From contig CAZRKC010000004.1 in assembly GCA_964600665.1 (NCBI GenBank), positions 62,001 to 126,000 of the forward strand: a stretch of 64,000 nt of DNA, given 5' to 3'. The translations under genes were made by a program, and so were the position numbers. The notes beneath the pieces were generated by a model. The model was not told the DNA's origin and did not search any database. It saw only the letters and a list, made by a program, of their open reading frames with translations. The stretch is from CAZRKC01 sp964600665 (GTDB lineage Bacteria; Bacillota; SLNR01). This document shows, piece by piece, positions 41,758-50,557 of this stretch (positions are counted from its first letter, which is position 1; each line of letters starts with the position of its first letter).

Positions 41758-42315
41758 ATGGTTAGGTTGATTTTAGCGTCCGCATCTCCCCGTCGCCACG
41801 CATTACTTGACCAAATCGGCCTTGATCATCGACAGATCCCCAGTGGATTGAGTGAAGATGTGGACATCAAAGACCCGAAAGATCAAGTTGTAAGTCTTGC
41901 ACTGGCAAAAGCCAAAGATATTGCCCGGCATTATCCTGACGATTGCATATTGGGCGCAGACACGGTTGTGGTGTTTGAAAATGAAATCATGGGAAAACCG
42001 AAAAATGATGATGAGGCACAAATCATGCTAGCTACCCTTAGCGGTAAAACCCATCGCGTGCTGACGGGTATCGCTTTAGTTAAAGATGGCGGTCGTTCTG
42101 TGCTGACTGCGTGTGAAGAAACACGAGTGACTTTTCGTTCTCTCGATGAAAAAGAGATTGCTGACTATATTGCATCAGGTGAAGCTTGGGACAAAGCCGG
42201 AGCATATGGGATCCAAGGTAGAGCAGCTGTTTTTGTGGAGCGAATCGAAGGATGCTATTTTAATGTCGTAGGGTTGCCTTTATCTCGGCTGATCATGTTG
42301 ATGAAACAATGGTAA
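41758..42315 (+). CDS. maf: Maf family nucleoside triphosphate pyrophosphatase
   Basis: Predicted 185 residues. LILASASPRRHALL is the Maf N-terminal signature; GADTVVVFENEIMGKPKN and GIQGRAAVFVERIEGCYFNVVGLPL complete the family. Maf proteins hydrolyse dTTP/UTP or modified nucleotides and have been linked to septum control. A GTG at 41749 overlaps the DUF4321 stop, but ATG 41758 gives the usual protein start with GACGGTGA before it. It opens the conserved maf-radC-mreB order. Confidence 0.94.
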   Translation: MVRLILASASPRRHALLDQIGLDHRQIPSGLSEDVDIKDPKDQVVSLALAKAKDIARHYPDDCILGADTVVVFENEIMGKPKNDDEAQIMLATLSGKTHRVLTGIALVKDGGRSVLTACEETRVTFRSLDEKEIADYIASGEAWDKAGAYGIQGRAAVFVERIEGCYFNVVGLPLSRLIMLMKQW

Positions 42316-42408
42316 AATTTACAATAAAAGGGGGAGTGTCTCAAACGATCTGACACAGCAATGAACGCAGCTTATTTGCAGCAAAATACACGAATAGAGA
42401 GGTCGACT

Positions 42409-43122
42409 ATGAGCCAAAGAGAATATCACTTCACCTTAAAAGAACTAAGTCCTGAGGACCGGCCACGAGAGCGTTTGGTTCGTTATGGTTCTCATGCTCT
42501 TGCGGATTATGAATTACTTGCGATTATTCTTCAAAATGGGACTCGCAGGGAAACCGTATTGGATTTAGCAAAAAGACTATTAAGCTCAAAAGCACAAAAT
42601 CATGACTCGGATCCATTACGGAAGCTCGCAGAAGCGACATTGGAAGAGCTATGTACAGTGCGCGGAATCGGACAAGCTAAAGCCATTCAGATCAAGGCGG
42701 CCCTGGAATTGGGAAAGCGAATGACAGGGGGGGCGCCACCAGACCGGGCAATCATTCGTTCACCGGCAGATGCTAGCCGCCTGGTGATGAATGATATGAG
42801 TATGTTGGATCGAGAGCATTTTCGGATCATTCTGTTAAACACGAAAAACCATGTACTGGGGATCGAACCGGTATCCGTTGGAAATCTTAATTCGACTATC
42901 GTCCATCCCCGGGAAATTTTTAAAATACCGATCAAACGGAGCGCTGCTTCGGTGATATTAGTACATAACCATCCTAGCGGTGATCCGGAGCCAAGCAAAG
43001 AAGACTGTGATATCACTCGCCGGCTTTGTGACGCAGGTGAACTGCTCGGGATCAGTGTGCTGGATCATATTGTGATCGGCGATAAGCGATTTGTCAGTCT
43101 CAAAGAGCGTCAGCTCATGTAA
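42409..43122 (+). CDS. radC: RadC family (UPF0758) JAB-domain protein
   Basis: Predicted 237 residues from ATG 42409 (AGAGAGGT six bases upstream; an in-frame ATG at 42361 has no such site). The N-terminal helix-hairpin-helix part (VRGIGQAKAIQIKAALELG) is followed by a JAMM-type metal domain with HNHPSGDPEPSKED. Despite the name the family is not firmly tied to DNA repair. Its place between maf and mreB is conserved in Firmicutes. The 90-base gap before it contains a small inverted repeat (GTGTC/GACAC) and no clear promoter. Confidence 0.94.
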   Translation: MSQREYHFTLKELSPEDRPRERLVRYGSHALADYELLAIILQNGTRRETVLDLAKRLLSSKAQNHDSDPLRKLAEATLEELCTVRGIGQAKAIQIKAALELGKRMTGGAPPDRAIIRSPADASRLVMNDMSMLDREHFRIILLNTKNHVLGIEPVSVGNLNSTIVHPREIFKIPIKRSAASVILVHNHPSGDPEPSKEDCDITRRLCDAGELLGISVLDHIVIGDKRFVSLKERQLM

Positions 43123-43137
43123 AGGGGGATTAGCATC

Positions 43138-44175
43138 ATGTTTGCATTCTTCAACCGATTTTCCAAAGATATGGGAATCGACCTAGGCACCGCAAACACA
43201 TTGGTCCATGTAAAAGGCAGGGGAATTGTGTTGCAGGAACCGTCTGTGGTCGCGATTCAGAAAGATACAAGAGCAATTTTGGCCGTGGGAGAGGAAGCTA
43301 AACGGATGATCGGCCGAACCCCGGGAAATATCATTGCCATTCGGCCTTTAAAAGACGGAGTCATTGCAGATTTTGAAGTTACGCAAACGATGCTACGTCA
43401 TTTCATTTCAAAGGTCATTAGAAATCGATCCATTTTTAAACCAAGAGTTATCGTATGCATCCCGTCAGGCATCACTGAAGTTGAAAAACGGGCTGTCACA
43501 GACGCAACTCTTCAAGCTGGTGCTGGGGAGGCATATTTGTTGGAAGAGCCACTGGCTGCGGCAATTGGAGCCGGTCTTCCCGTGGAAGAACCGACGGGGA
43601 GTATGGTGGTGGACATTGGCGGAGGAACCACGGAAGTTGCCGTGATTTCTTTAGGAGGGATCGTGACCAGCCGTTCGATACGCATTGGCGGCGATGAAAT
43701 GGATGAAGCAATCATCCAGCATGTGAGAAAAACATATAACTTAATGATCGGAGAACGAACAGCGGAAGAGACCAAGATCCAAATTGGATCTGCTTTTCCC
43801 TTTGACACCGTCGAAACCATGGAGATCCGCGGCCGGGATTTAGTGACAGGATTACCCAAAACCCTTCTGATTACATCAACGGAGATCTACAATGCTTTAA
43901 CTGAACCTGTCAGCAATTTGGTGGATGCAATCAAAGTGACATTGGAGAGAACTCCACCTGAACTTTCATCTGATGTCATGGATCGAGGAATTATGTTGAC
44001 CGGCGGAGGGGCATTGCTCAGGGGGTTTGATAAACTGGTATCAAAGGAAACCGGCATGCCGGTTCATATGGCGGATGAGCCACTGCTATGTGTTGTCCGC
44101 GGGGCGGGTATTGCATTAGAGAGCATTCACAAATGGAAGAAAGCATTGGCATCCCGTCGTAAATTTGGTTCATAA
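43138..44175 (+). CDS. mreB: Rod shape-determining protein MreB
   Basis: Predicted 345 residues, actin-like. MGIDLGTANTLVH (phosphate 1), EEPLAAAIGAG and VVDIGGGTTEVAVIS (phosphate 2) and LTGGGALLRGF (adenosine motif) are all present. It polymerises under the membrane and guides the elongasome, which includes MreC, MreD, RodA and PBP2 encoded just downstream. AAGGGGGATTAGC lies before the ATG. The complete cluster implies a rod-shaped cell. Confidence 0.97.
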   Translation: MFAFFNRFSKDMGIDLGTANTLVHVKGRGIVLQEPSVVAIQKDTRAILAVGEEAKRMIGRTPGNIIAIRPLKDGVIADFEVTQTMLRHFISKVIRNRSIFKPRVIVCIPSGITEVEKRAVTDATLQAGAGEAYLLEEPLAAAIGAGLPVEEPTGSMVVDIGGGTTEVAVISLGGIVTSRSIRIGGDEMDEAIIQHVRKTYNLMIGERTAEETKIQIGSAFPFDTVETMEIRGRDLVTGLPKTLLITSTEIYNALTEPVSNLVDAIKVTLERTPPELSSDVMDRGIMLTGGGALLRGFDKLVSKETGMPVHMADEPLLCVVRGAGIALESIHKWKKALASRRKFGS

Positions 44176-44180
44176 AAGGT

Positions 44181-45026
44181 GTGGTTCAATTGTTCCGGGG
44201 TTATTTGAATCGCCGCGTCCTGTCTGGAATCTTGCTGGTCATTTTGCTATTCGTGATGATCAGTTTGACTGCCCATAGGCAAAGAAGCATCAATCCACTT
44301 GAAGGTGTCGTGGTGGATGTTTTTTCCTTGCTGCAAAAGCCATTTCAGAGAGTGGCTTCAGCCTTTACCGGATTCGCAGACCAAATCAGACAGGTCCGGA
44401 CTTTAAAGGATGACTTTGCAGAACTGGAGCGGCAACTTGACCAACTCAAACGGGAGTATGAGAAACTTCAGGAACAGAAAATCGAAAACCAGATACTGCG
44501 AGAACTTTTGTCATTTAAGGAGTCTTCTCCGTATCCATCCATAACGGCGACCGTGGTGGGACGCAGCGCGACCTACTGGTACGGAACGGTTGTTTTAGAT
44601 AAAGGAACACGCGATGGCGTCAAAGCCGACATGCCTGTGGTCACAGGCAAGGGTTTGGTGGGGCGAATCATCAGTACAACCGATCGCACATCCACATTGT
44701 TATTACTGATGGATCCAGACAGCGGTGTTGGTGGGTTGATTCAGCGGACACGAGACTACGGCGTGGTGCTTGGACAGCCGGCAGCAGATAATATCCTGGA
44801 GATGAGACTGTTTTCAAGGGAGAGTCAGGTCGCGCAAGGTGATCAGGTTTTTACTTCCGGGTTGGGTGAAGTATATCCCAAAGGGTTGCCCATCGGTGCT
44901 GTTAAAGATGTTGTGACGCGTGAATACGGCTTGACTACTTATGCGTTGGTCGAACCCTTTGTGGATTTTGATCGACTCGAATATGTCCTGATTCTGATGA
45001 CCAGCGGCGAAGAAGCAGGGAGGTAA
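44181..45026 (+). CDS. mreC: Rod shape-determining protein MreC
   Basis: Predicted 281 residues. A short basic cytoplasmic part, one transmembrane helix (about residues 13-30), a coiled coil (residues 65-105, rich in QLDQLKREYEKLQEQ) and the beta-barrel domain with VVGRSATYWYGTVVLDKG and PVVTGKGLVGRI are the standard MreC layout. The GTG at 44181 overlaps AAAAGGTG; TTG 44190 would have better spacing, so the start may be nine bases later. It sits outside the membrane and connects MreB to PBP2. Confidence 0.95.
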   Translation: MVQLFRGYLNRRVLSGILLVILLFVMISLTAHRQRSINPLEGVVVDVFSLLQKPFQRVASAFTGFADQIRQVRTLKDDFAELERQLDQLKREYEKLQEQKIENQILRELLSFKESSPYPSITATVVGRSATYWYGTVVLDKGTRDGVKADMPVVTGKGLVGRIISTTDRTSTLLLLMDPDSGVGGLIQRTRDYGVVLGQPAADNILEMRLFSRESQVAQGDQVFTSGLGEVYPKGLPIGAVKDVVTREYGLTTYALVEPFVDFDRLEYVLILMTSGEEAGR

Positions 45027-45030
45027 TGAA

Positions 45031-45525
45031 TTGGCCATATTGATAAGCGGGATCTTAATTGTGGCCAGCATTTTACTACAATCCACTATTTTAAACCGGT
45101 TCCCAATCTGGGGGGCAAGGATGGATTTAGTTTTGATGACAACGATTCTACTGTCTCTTCTGCGGGGGGCACGATTTGGTGCGGGATATGGCTTCGCATC
45201 CGGTTTCTTGCAGGATGTACTCTCCGGGCAATTTATCGGGGCCAATGCGCTGACGAAAATGTCCATCGGATATTTAGCAGGCTCTGTACAGGAACGATTG
45301 TTTCAGGACAACCCGATTACACCCATATTAGTCGTCATGGTTGGAACCTTTGTCCATGAGCTGTTATTCTGGAGTGTGCTCGGAATTTTTGGTCGAACGA
45401 TTCCTTTTACAACGGCTTTTTCCCGGCTCGTTCTGCCAGTGGTGATGATGAACAGCATTCTTTCCCCGGTCGTCTTTTATTTATTGAAACGATTCGATCG
45501 GTTCTTAAATAAACTGCAATCTTGA
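45031..45525 (+). CDS. mreD: Rod shape-determining protein MreD
   Basis: Predicted 164 residues with five or six transmembrane helices. MDLVLMTTILLSLLRGARFGAGYGFASGFLQDVLSG is represented by its core GFASGFLQDVLSG, a family feature. The start is TTG 45031 with GGGAGGTAATGAA before it, overlapping the mreC end region. It is part of the elongasome membrane complex with MreC and RodA. Confidence 0.92.
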   Translation: MAILISGILIVASILLQSTILNRFPIWGARMDLVLMTTILLSLLRGARFGAGYGFASGFLQDVLSGQFIGANALTKMSIGYLAGSVQERLFQDNPITPILVVMVGTFVHELLFWSVLGIFGRTIPFTTAFSRLVLPVVMMNSILSPVVFYLLKRFDRFLNKLQS

Positions 45526-45537
45526 TAGGAGTCAGAC

Positions 45538-47379
45538 ATGATAACTGAAAAGGGTAACGCAAAAAAAATTAAGATGTTCTTTGCCACTGTCATGATGCTC
45601 ATGTTGATTTTGACAGGTCGATTAGCGTATTTGCAGCTTTATCGCGGGCCATCTCTATCGGCGCTGGCTGACGGAAATCGGATTCGCTTAGTGACCATTT
45701 CTGCACCTAGAGGATCAATCTATGATCGTAATGGTCGACTGATGGTTACCAGCCGACCTGCCTATACGGTTTCGATTATGTTGCTGGATTTGAAGAATAC
45801 GGATGAAGTAGCGGTAAAATTAGGCGAGATCTTAAATATGGACCCGCAACTGATCCGAGACGAAATCAGCAAACGGCAACGGCAACGGCGTTTGTATCAA
45901 TCCATCCGGATCAAAGTGGATATTGATGAGACGACCCATACAAAACTGGAAGAACGGCGGGCCGAACTGCCGGGTGTTGTCATTGAGGTGGAGACAGTCC
46001 GGGAGTACACAATGGGACCGTATGCAGCCCACCTTCTGGGGTATGTAGGCTACTCGGATGTATCCAATGAAATCGTGGGGAAGACGGGGATCGAACGGGT
46101 GTATAACGATACATTAGCCGGTGTTGATGGCGGCAAGCAAGTCGAAGTCAATGCCCGAGGTACCTATGCTAAAGTAATCGGCCAGGTGGACCCGATTCCA
46201 GGCAGTGACATTGTGCTGACGATTGATGCGGATCTACAAGAGGTGGCCGTGCGCGCCCTGCAGGAAAGTATGGATCGGACCCGGCGTGCAACCCGGTTCA
46301 AGAATGCATACCAGGGAGCAGTCGTAGCGATGGATCCAAAGACTGGGGCAATTTTGGCATATGTGAGTTTACCGGCTTACGACCCCAACAAGCTGGTGGT
46401 GGGTGTATCCTCAAGTGAATGGAAAGAATTGAATGACCCGAAGATGAGACCATTGCTTAATCGGGTCAGTGGCGCAACATATCCGCCCGGGTCGGTTTTT
46501 AAGATGGTTACCGCAGCGGCGGCATTAGAAGAAAAAGTCGTGACACCCAGCGAACGAATTTTTGACACCGGTGCCTTTCGCATTGGAACAACGACTGCAC
46601 GCTGTTGGGTACGCAGTGGCCATGGTTGGGTCAACCTCATCCGGGCATTGACAGTATCCTGTAATACCTATTTCTATGAAATGGGATCACGGTTGGGAAT
46701 TGCCCGAATCGCAAAGTATGCAGCGATGTTTGGGTTGGGAACCAAAACAGGGATTGATCATGATGTTGACCGGGCAGGAACGCTTCCCACCGCTGACTGG
46801 AAGCAGGAGCGGTTGAAGCAGCCGTGGTGGCCGGGAGAAACCATTTATGCAGCGATTGGTCAGGGGTATCACGCATTTACACCGTTACAACTGGCATCGT
46901 ATGTCAGCACCATTGCCAATGGTGGGACACGCTATACGCCTTATCTGGTTCAAGATATCATGGGACCCGATGGAAAAGTCTCGACAGAATTCTCCCCAGT
47001 GACTCCAAATCCACAAGTGGCAGAAGTGGTGGCAGTGAGTCAGCAAAATCTCCAATTGATTCGACAAGGTATGTTAGGTGTTGCGAAAGGTGAAGGGACG
47101 GCTGCCTGGGCGTTTCGCAATTTCCCCATCACCGTGGCAGCAAAAACAGGCACAGCGCAGAACAGTACCGGAGACAATCACGGTGTTTTCACAGCATTTG
47201 CTCCTTACGACGACCCACAAATCGTGGTGGTGGTCCTAGTGGAACAGGGTGGAGCGGGTGGTGCAACCGGTGCTCCCGTTGCAAAAGCAATCTTTGAAGA
47301 GTTTTTTGGATTAAAAAATCATGCAGATGCAGATGGACGACCAATTACAGACGGGAATGCTCCAGGGGGCTTAGAATGA
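45538..47379 (+). CDS. mrdA: Penicillin-binding protein 2 (elongation transpeptidase)
   Basis: Predicted 613 residues. A single N-terminal membrane anchor is followed by the dimerisation domain (APRGSIYDRNGRLM) and the transpeptidase domain. The active-site serine is in PPGSVFKM (SxxK), then SCNTYF (SxN) and AAKTGTAQ (KTG). It crosslinks peptidoglycan in the elongasome together with RodA (49400). The gene lies 12 bases after mreD. The C-terminal tail after KTG is short, as in PBP2/SpoVD-like proteins of Clostridia. Confidence 0.96.
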   Translation: MITEKGNAKKIKMFFATVMMLMLILTGRLAYLQLYRGPSLSALADGNRIRLVTISAPRGSIYDRNGRLMVTSRPAYTVSIMLLDLKNTDEVAVKLGEILNMDPQLIRDEISKRQRQRRLYQSIRIKVDIDETTHTKLEERRAELPGVVIEVETVREYTMGPYAAHLLGYVGYSDVSNEIVGKTGIERVYNDTLAGVDGGKQVEVNARGTYAKVIGQVDPIPGSDIVLTIDADLQEVAVRALQESMDRTRRATRFKNAYQGAVVAMDPKTGAILAYVSLPAYDPNKLVVGVSSSEWKELNDPKMRPLLNRVSGATYPPGSVFKMVTAAAALEEKVVTPSERIFDTGAFRIGTTTARCWVRSGHGWVNLIRALTVSCNTYFYEMGSRLGIARIAKYAAMFGLGTKTGIDHDVDRAGTLPTADWKQERLKQPWWPGETIYAAIGQGYHAFTPLQLASYVSTIANGGTRYTPYLVQDIMGPDGKVSTEFSPVTPNPQVAEVVAVSQQNLQLIRQGMLGVAKGEGTAAWAFRNFPITVAAKTGTAQNSTGDNHGVFTAFAPYDDPQIVVVVLVEQGGAGGATGAPVAKAIFEEFFGLKNHADADGRPITDGNAPGGLE

Positions 47380-47442
47380 CAGTTGAAAACGGTTAGCTCG
47401 GGTTGAATGTATGGGCAAGCATACCAATTTGCGGAGGACATT

Positions 47443-48195
47443 ATGTGGCTAAATGAAAATGCACCGATCATCAAAGGTACTCGTGATGGCCTTGTGATCC
47501 AAATTGATGGATCTCAACCTGTATCGCAAACCATCCACCATTTAAGAGAACGATTCCATGCGGCACCGGAATTTTTCCGGGACGCCAGTGCGTCCTTGTC
47601 AATGGCACATCGTCTATTGGATGAGGGAGAGTTGCAGCAGCTTTTTGTGGTGTTTGCTGATTTTGGGATGACAGTGCAAGCTGTCATGATGGATGAAGAA
47701 ATGGGGGAAATTAACAAAAATGATACAGAGGATGAAGCTGATATTCGGCAGGGATTGGCTGCAGATATTGATCATCTCCTCAACTATGAAAGGGCGGTGG
47801 CTATGGAAAAGAAACCGACCGTCGTGCATGAATCTGCCGACCGCGACGATTCGGGTGAGATGGGCACCAAACTTGTGAGACGAACCTTGCGATCCGGTCA
47901 ACATGTGCACTTTGATGGGCATGTTGTGGTCATTGGGGATGTCAATCCGGGAGCAGAAATTATTGCTGGGGGGGATATTCTTATCTTTGGGGCATTTCGT
48001 GGTGTTGCCCATGCCGGCGTTGCAGGACGGGAAGATGCAGTTGTCGCTGCCCTCAAACTGCAGCCAACGCAACTTCGGATTGCTAATTATATTTCACGAC
48101 CACCGGACGGACGTATCGTCCAACCCAGCCGACCTGAGGTTGCAAAAATCAAGGCTGGAAAAATTGAAATTGAGGGATTTCAAACGCACAATTAA
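47443..48195 (+). CDS. minC: Septum site-determining protein MinC
   Basis: Predicted 250 residues from ATG 47443, with GCGGAGG upstream; the in-frame ATG at 47407 lacks a site. The N-terminal domain (about residues 1-100, with TRDGLVIQI) is the FtsZ-inhibiting part. The C-terminal beta-helix (RRTLRSGQHVHFDGHVVVIGDVNPGAEIIAGGDI is represented by RSGQHVHFDGHVVVIGD and ADIHIFG-like ILIFGAFRGVAHAG) binds MinD. Between them is a charged linker (residues 85-130). It blocks FtsZ ring formation away from midcell. Confidence 0.94.
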   Translation: MWLNENAPIIKGTRDGLVIQIDGSQPVSQTIHHLRERFHAAPEFFRDASASLSMAHRLLDEGELQQLFVVFADFGMTVQAVMMDEEMGEINKNDTEDEADIRQGLAADIDHLLNYERAVAMEKKPTVVHESADRDDSGEMGTKLVRRTLRSGQHVHFDGHVVVIGDVNPGAEIIAGGDILIFGAFRGVAHAGVAGREDAVVAALKLQPTQLRIANYISRPPDGRIVQPSRPEVAKIKAGKIEIEGFQTHN

Positions 48196-48235
48196 CTGAT
48201 CTGTATCACAAAGTGCAAACTGGGGGGTTGGATCG

Positions 48236-49036
48236 ATGGGTAAAGTGGTGGTTATCACATCCGGGAAGGGTGGAGTTGGCAAGACAACAACAGTTGCCAA
48301 TTTAGGTGCAGGACTTGCAAAACTCGGTCATCGTGTGGTCCTGGTGGATACCGATATTGGCCTTCGTAACCTGGATGTGGTTTTGGGCCTTGAAAATCGG
48401 ATTGTGTATGATATCGTGGATGTGGTTGAAGGACATTGCCGGCTAAGACAAGCACTGATTAAGGACAAACGGCTTGATGATTCGTTATATCTTTTACCGG
48501 CTGCACAGACTCGGGACAAAAACTCGGTTAACGAGGAACAAATGCAAAAATTATGCCAAGATTTGAAAGAGGAATTTGACTATGTGATCATTGACTGTCC
48601 TGCCGGAATCGAACAAGGCTTTAAGAATGCGATAGCAGGAGCAGAAGAAGCGATCATCGTCACAAATCCAGAGGTATCATCTGTGCGGGATGCGGATCGC
48701 ATCATCGGTTTGCTGGAGGCAAACGAGTTGCATGATCCGAAATTGATTGTCAACCGGATCCGGCCGCATATGGTACAGCGTGGGGATATGATGGATATCA
48801 ATGATATCCTTGATATATTAGCGATCGATTTAATTGGGGTCATTCCGGAAGATGAGACAATCGTCGTGTCAACAAACCGTGGAGAGCCGGCAGTTTTAGA
48901 TTATGGTTCTAAAGCTGGACAAGCATACCGGAATATCGTCAGGCGAATCGCTGGGGAACATGTACCCTTTATGTCGATGGAAGAAGAAAAAGGATTCATG
49001 ACTCGTTTTCGAAAACTTTTCGGTTTCAGTAAATAG
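48236..49036 (+). CDS. minD: Septum site-determining ATPase MinD
   Basis: Predicted 266 residues. GKGGVGKTTTVANLG is the deviant Walker A motif with the signature lysine, VDTDIGLRNLDV and DYVIIDCPAGIEQGF follow, and the C-terminal MTRFRKLFGF is an amphipathic membrane-targeting helix. It binds the membrane when ATP-bound and recruits MinC. TGGGGGG lies ten bases before the ATG. Confidence 0.97.
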   Translation: MGKVVVITSGKGGVGKTTTVANLGAGLAKLGHRVVLVDTDIGLRNLDVVLGLENRIVYDIVDVVEGHCRLRQALIKDKRLDDSLYLLPAAQTRDKNSVNEEQMQKLCQDLKEEFDYVIIDCPAGIEQGFKNAIAGAEEAIIVTNPEVSSVRDADRIIGLLEANELHDPKLIVNRIRPHMVQRGDMMDINDILDILAIDLIGVIPEDETIVVSTNRGEPAVLDYGSKAGQAYRNIVRRIAGEHVPFMSMEEEKGFMTRFRKLFGFSK

Positions 49037-49051
49037 AGGGGGGACGGTTCG

Positions 49052-49339
49052 ATGTTCGAATTCATCAGTCGACTTTTCGGCAAAGAAGAGCCAAAAAGTA
49101 AAGACCTGGCAAAGGAACGACTCCGGCTGGTACTGGTGCACGACCGCGCATCTGTGTCCCCGCAGTTTCTGGAGCAGATTAAAGAAGAGTTGATCCAAGT
49201 AATTTCGAAGTACATGGAAATCGACCGCGAAGGTATGGATATCCAATTATCGAACGAAGATGATTCTGTGGCGCTGCTGGCGAGTATTCCGATTCGCCGG
49301 ATCCGCCGTTCTGGAACGGGTGGAAGGCGGGTTTATTAA
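49052..49339 (+). CDS. minE: Cell division topological specificity factor MinE
   Basis: Predicted 95 residues. The N-terminal helix (FEFISRLFGKEE) and the segment KERLRLVLVHDRA, which activates MinD ATPase, are followed by the dimerisation domain with ISKYMEIDREGMDIQLSNE shortened here to EIDREGMDIQLS. A MinE, not a DivIVA topology factor, partners MinCD, so pole-to-pole oscillation is expected. GAGGGGGG precedes the ATG. Confidence 0.96.
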   Translation: MFEFISRLFGKEEPKSKDLAKERLRLVLVHDRASVSPQFLEQIKEELIQVISKYMEIDREGMDIQLSNEDDSVALLASIPIRRIRRSGTGGRRVY

Positions 49340-49399
49340 GACCTGCCGAACCGTAAGGTCCGTATGATCATCAAATGAGGAATATGAGGCGGGAATTTA

Positions 49400-50518
49400 A
49401 TGCAGATCAACACACGCTTGCTCAAATACATCGATTGGCCCATGTTGGTTGTCGTCGGCATCCTTCTGGGAATCGGCCTGTTAGCAATTGCCAGTGCTAC
49501 AGGTGCTCATGTCTTGAATGAGGGCGGGACCATGCATTACGTCCGCAAACAGATAGCGGCGATTTTGGCAGGGGTGTTTGTCATGGTCATTATCATGGCC
49601 ATGAATTACGAAATGTTTCGCCGGCTCACCCCATTGATCTATTGGGGAATCATTGGATTACTGATTATTGTTCTGATCCCGGGGATCGGTAAAGAGGTAT
49701 ACGGGGCGCAACGGTGGATCCCCATCGGTAGCTTTCAACTGCAACCGTCTGAGTTTGCGAAAATTGCACTGGTCGTCGCACTGGCAGATATGTTATGTCG
49801 CAAACAAGGATTGATCCAGAATTTTTTTGACTTGATCCCCGTTCTGGCTTATGTGGGATTACCTCTGGTTCTCATTTTACGGCAACCAGACCTGGGCACG
49901 ACCATGATCATGGTTGTGACGACTTTAGCTATGCTGTATGTCGGCAATGTAAAACCCGCTTTTTTAGCAGGGCTGACGGGAGCAGGGTTAATCGGGAGCC
50001 CGATTCTCTGGCAGCTGTTGAAAGACTATCAGCGAAAGCGGTTATTAGTGTTTCTGAATCCTGCCATCGATCCTTTAGGTGATGGATATCAGATCATTCA
50101 GTCCCGAATTGCAATCGGATCAGGGGAACTTTGGGGACAAGGTCTGTTTGCTGGGACACAGAATCAGTTAAAATTTCTCCCGATGCGGCATACGGATTTC
50201 ATTTTCTCCGTTATCGGAGAAGAGTTCGGCTTTATCGGCGGGATGCTTGTTTTGCTCTTATTCTTCTTTTTCTTATGGCGGGGGATTCGAGTGGCTCTGG
50301 AAGCGAAAGATTTGTTTGGCACAATCGTAGCGGTAGGGCTCGTCGCATCCATTGCATTTCAGATGTTTATTAATGCCGGTATGGCTATGGGGATTATGCC
50401 AGTGACAGGGAAAACACTCCCCTTTATCAGCTATGGCGGGACCTCTGTCATGAGTAATCTTATTTGTGTCGGATTGCTGCAAACGATCTATATGCGACGT
50501 CAGAAGATCATGTTTTAG
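49400..50518 (+). CDS. rodA: SEDS family peptidoglycan glycosyltransferase RodA
   Basis: Predicted 372 residues with about ten transmembrane helices. GAQRWIPIGSFQLQPSEFAKI and GELWGQGLFAGTQNQLKFLP are typical SEDS motifs (shown here as QPSEFAKI and GQGLFAGTQ); the catalytic aspartate lies in the loop with FLNPAIDPLGDGYQ. Its position in the mre-min cluster with PBP2 argues for RodA rather than FtsW. It polymerises glycan strands from lipid II during elongation. The start is ATG 49400 with a weak upstream GAGGCGGGA. Confidence 0.94.
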   Translation: MQINTRLLKYIDWPMLVVVGILLGIGLLAIASATGAHVLNEGGTMHYVRKQIAAILAGVFVMVIIMAMNYEMFRRLTPLIYWGIIGLLIIVLIPGIGKEVYGAQRWIPIGSFQLQPSEFAKIALVVALADMLCRKQGLIQNFFDLIPVLAYVGLPLVLILRQPDLGTTMIMVVTTLAMLYVGNVKPAFLAGLTGAGLIGSPILWQLLKDYQRKRLLVFLNPAIDPLGDGYQIIQSRIAIGSGELWGQGLFAGTQNQLKFLPMRHTDFIFSVIGEEFGFIGGMLVLLLFFFFLWRGIRVALEAKDLFGTIVAVGLVASIAFQMFINAGMAMGIMPVTGKTLPFISYGGTSVMSNLICVGLLQTIYMRRQKIMF

Positions 50519-50557
50519 TGGATCGACTGTCAGTTATCCAAAGGAGTGGAAATACAT

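Noticed and set aside
42340..42400. GTGTC/GACAC repeat before radC as a LexA-type operator
   Set aside because: It does not resemble the Firmicutes LexA box and is short enough to occur by chance.
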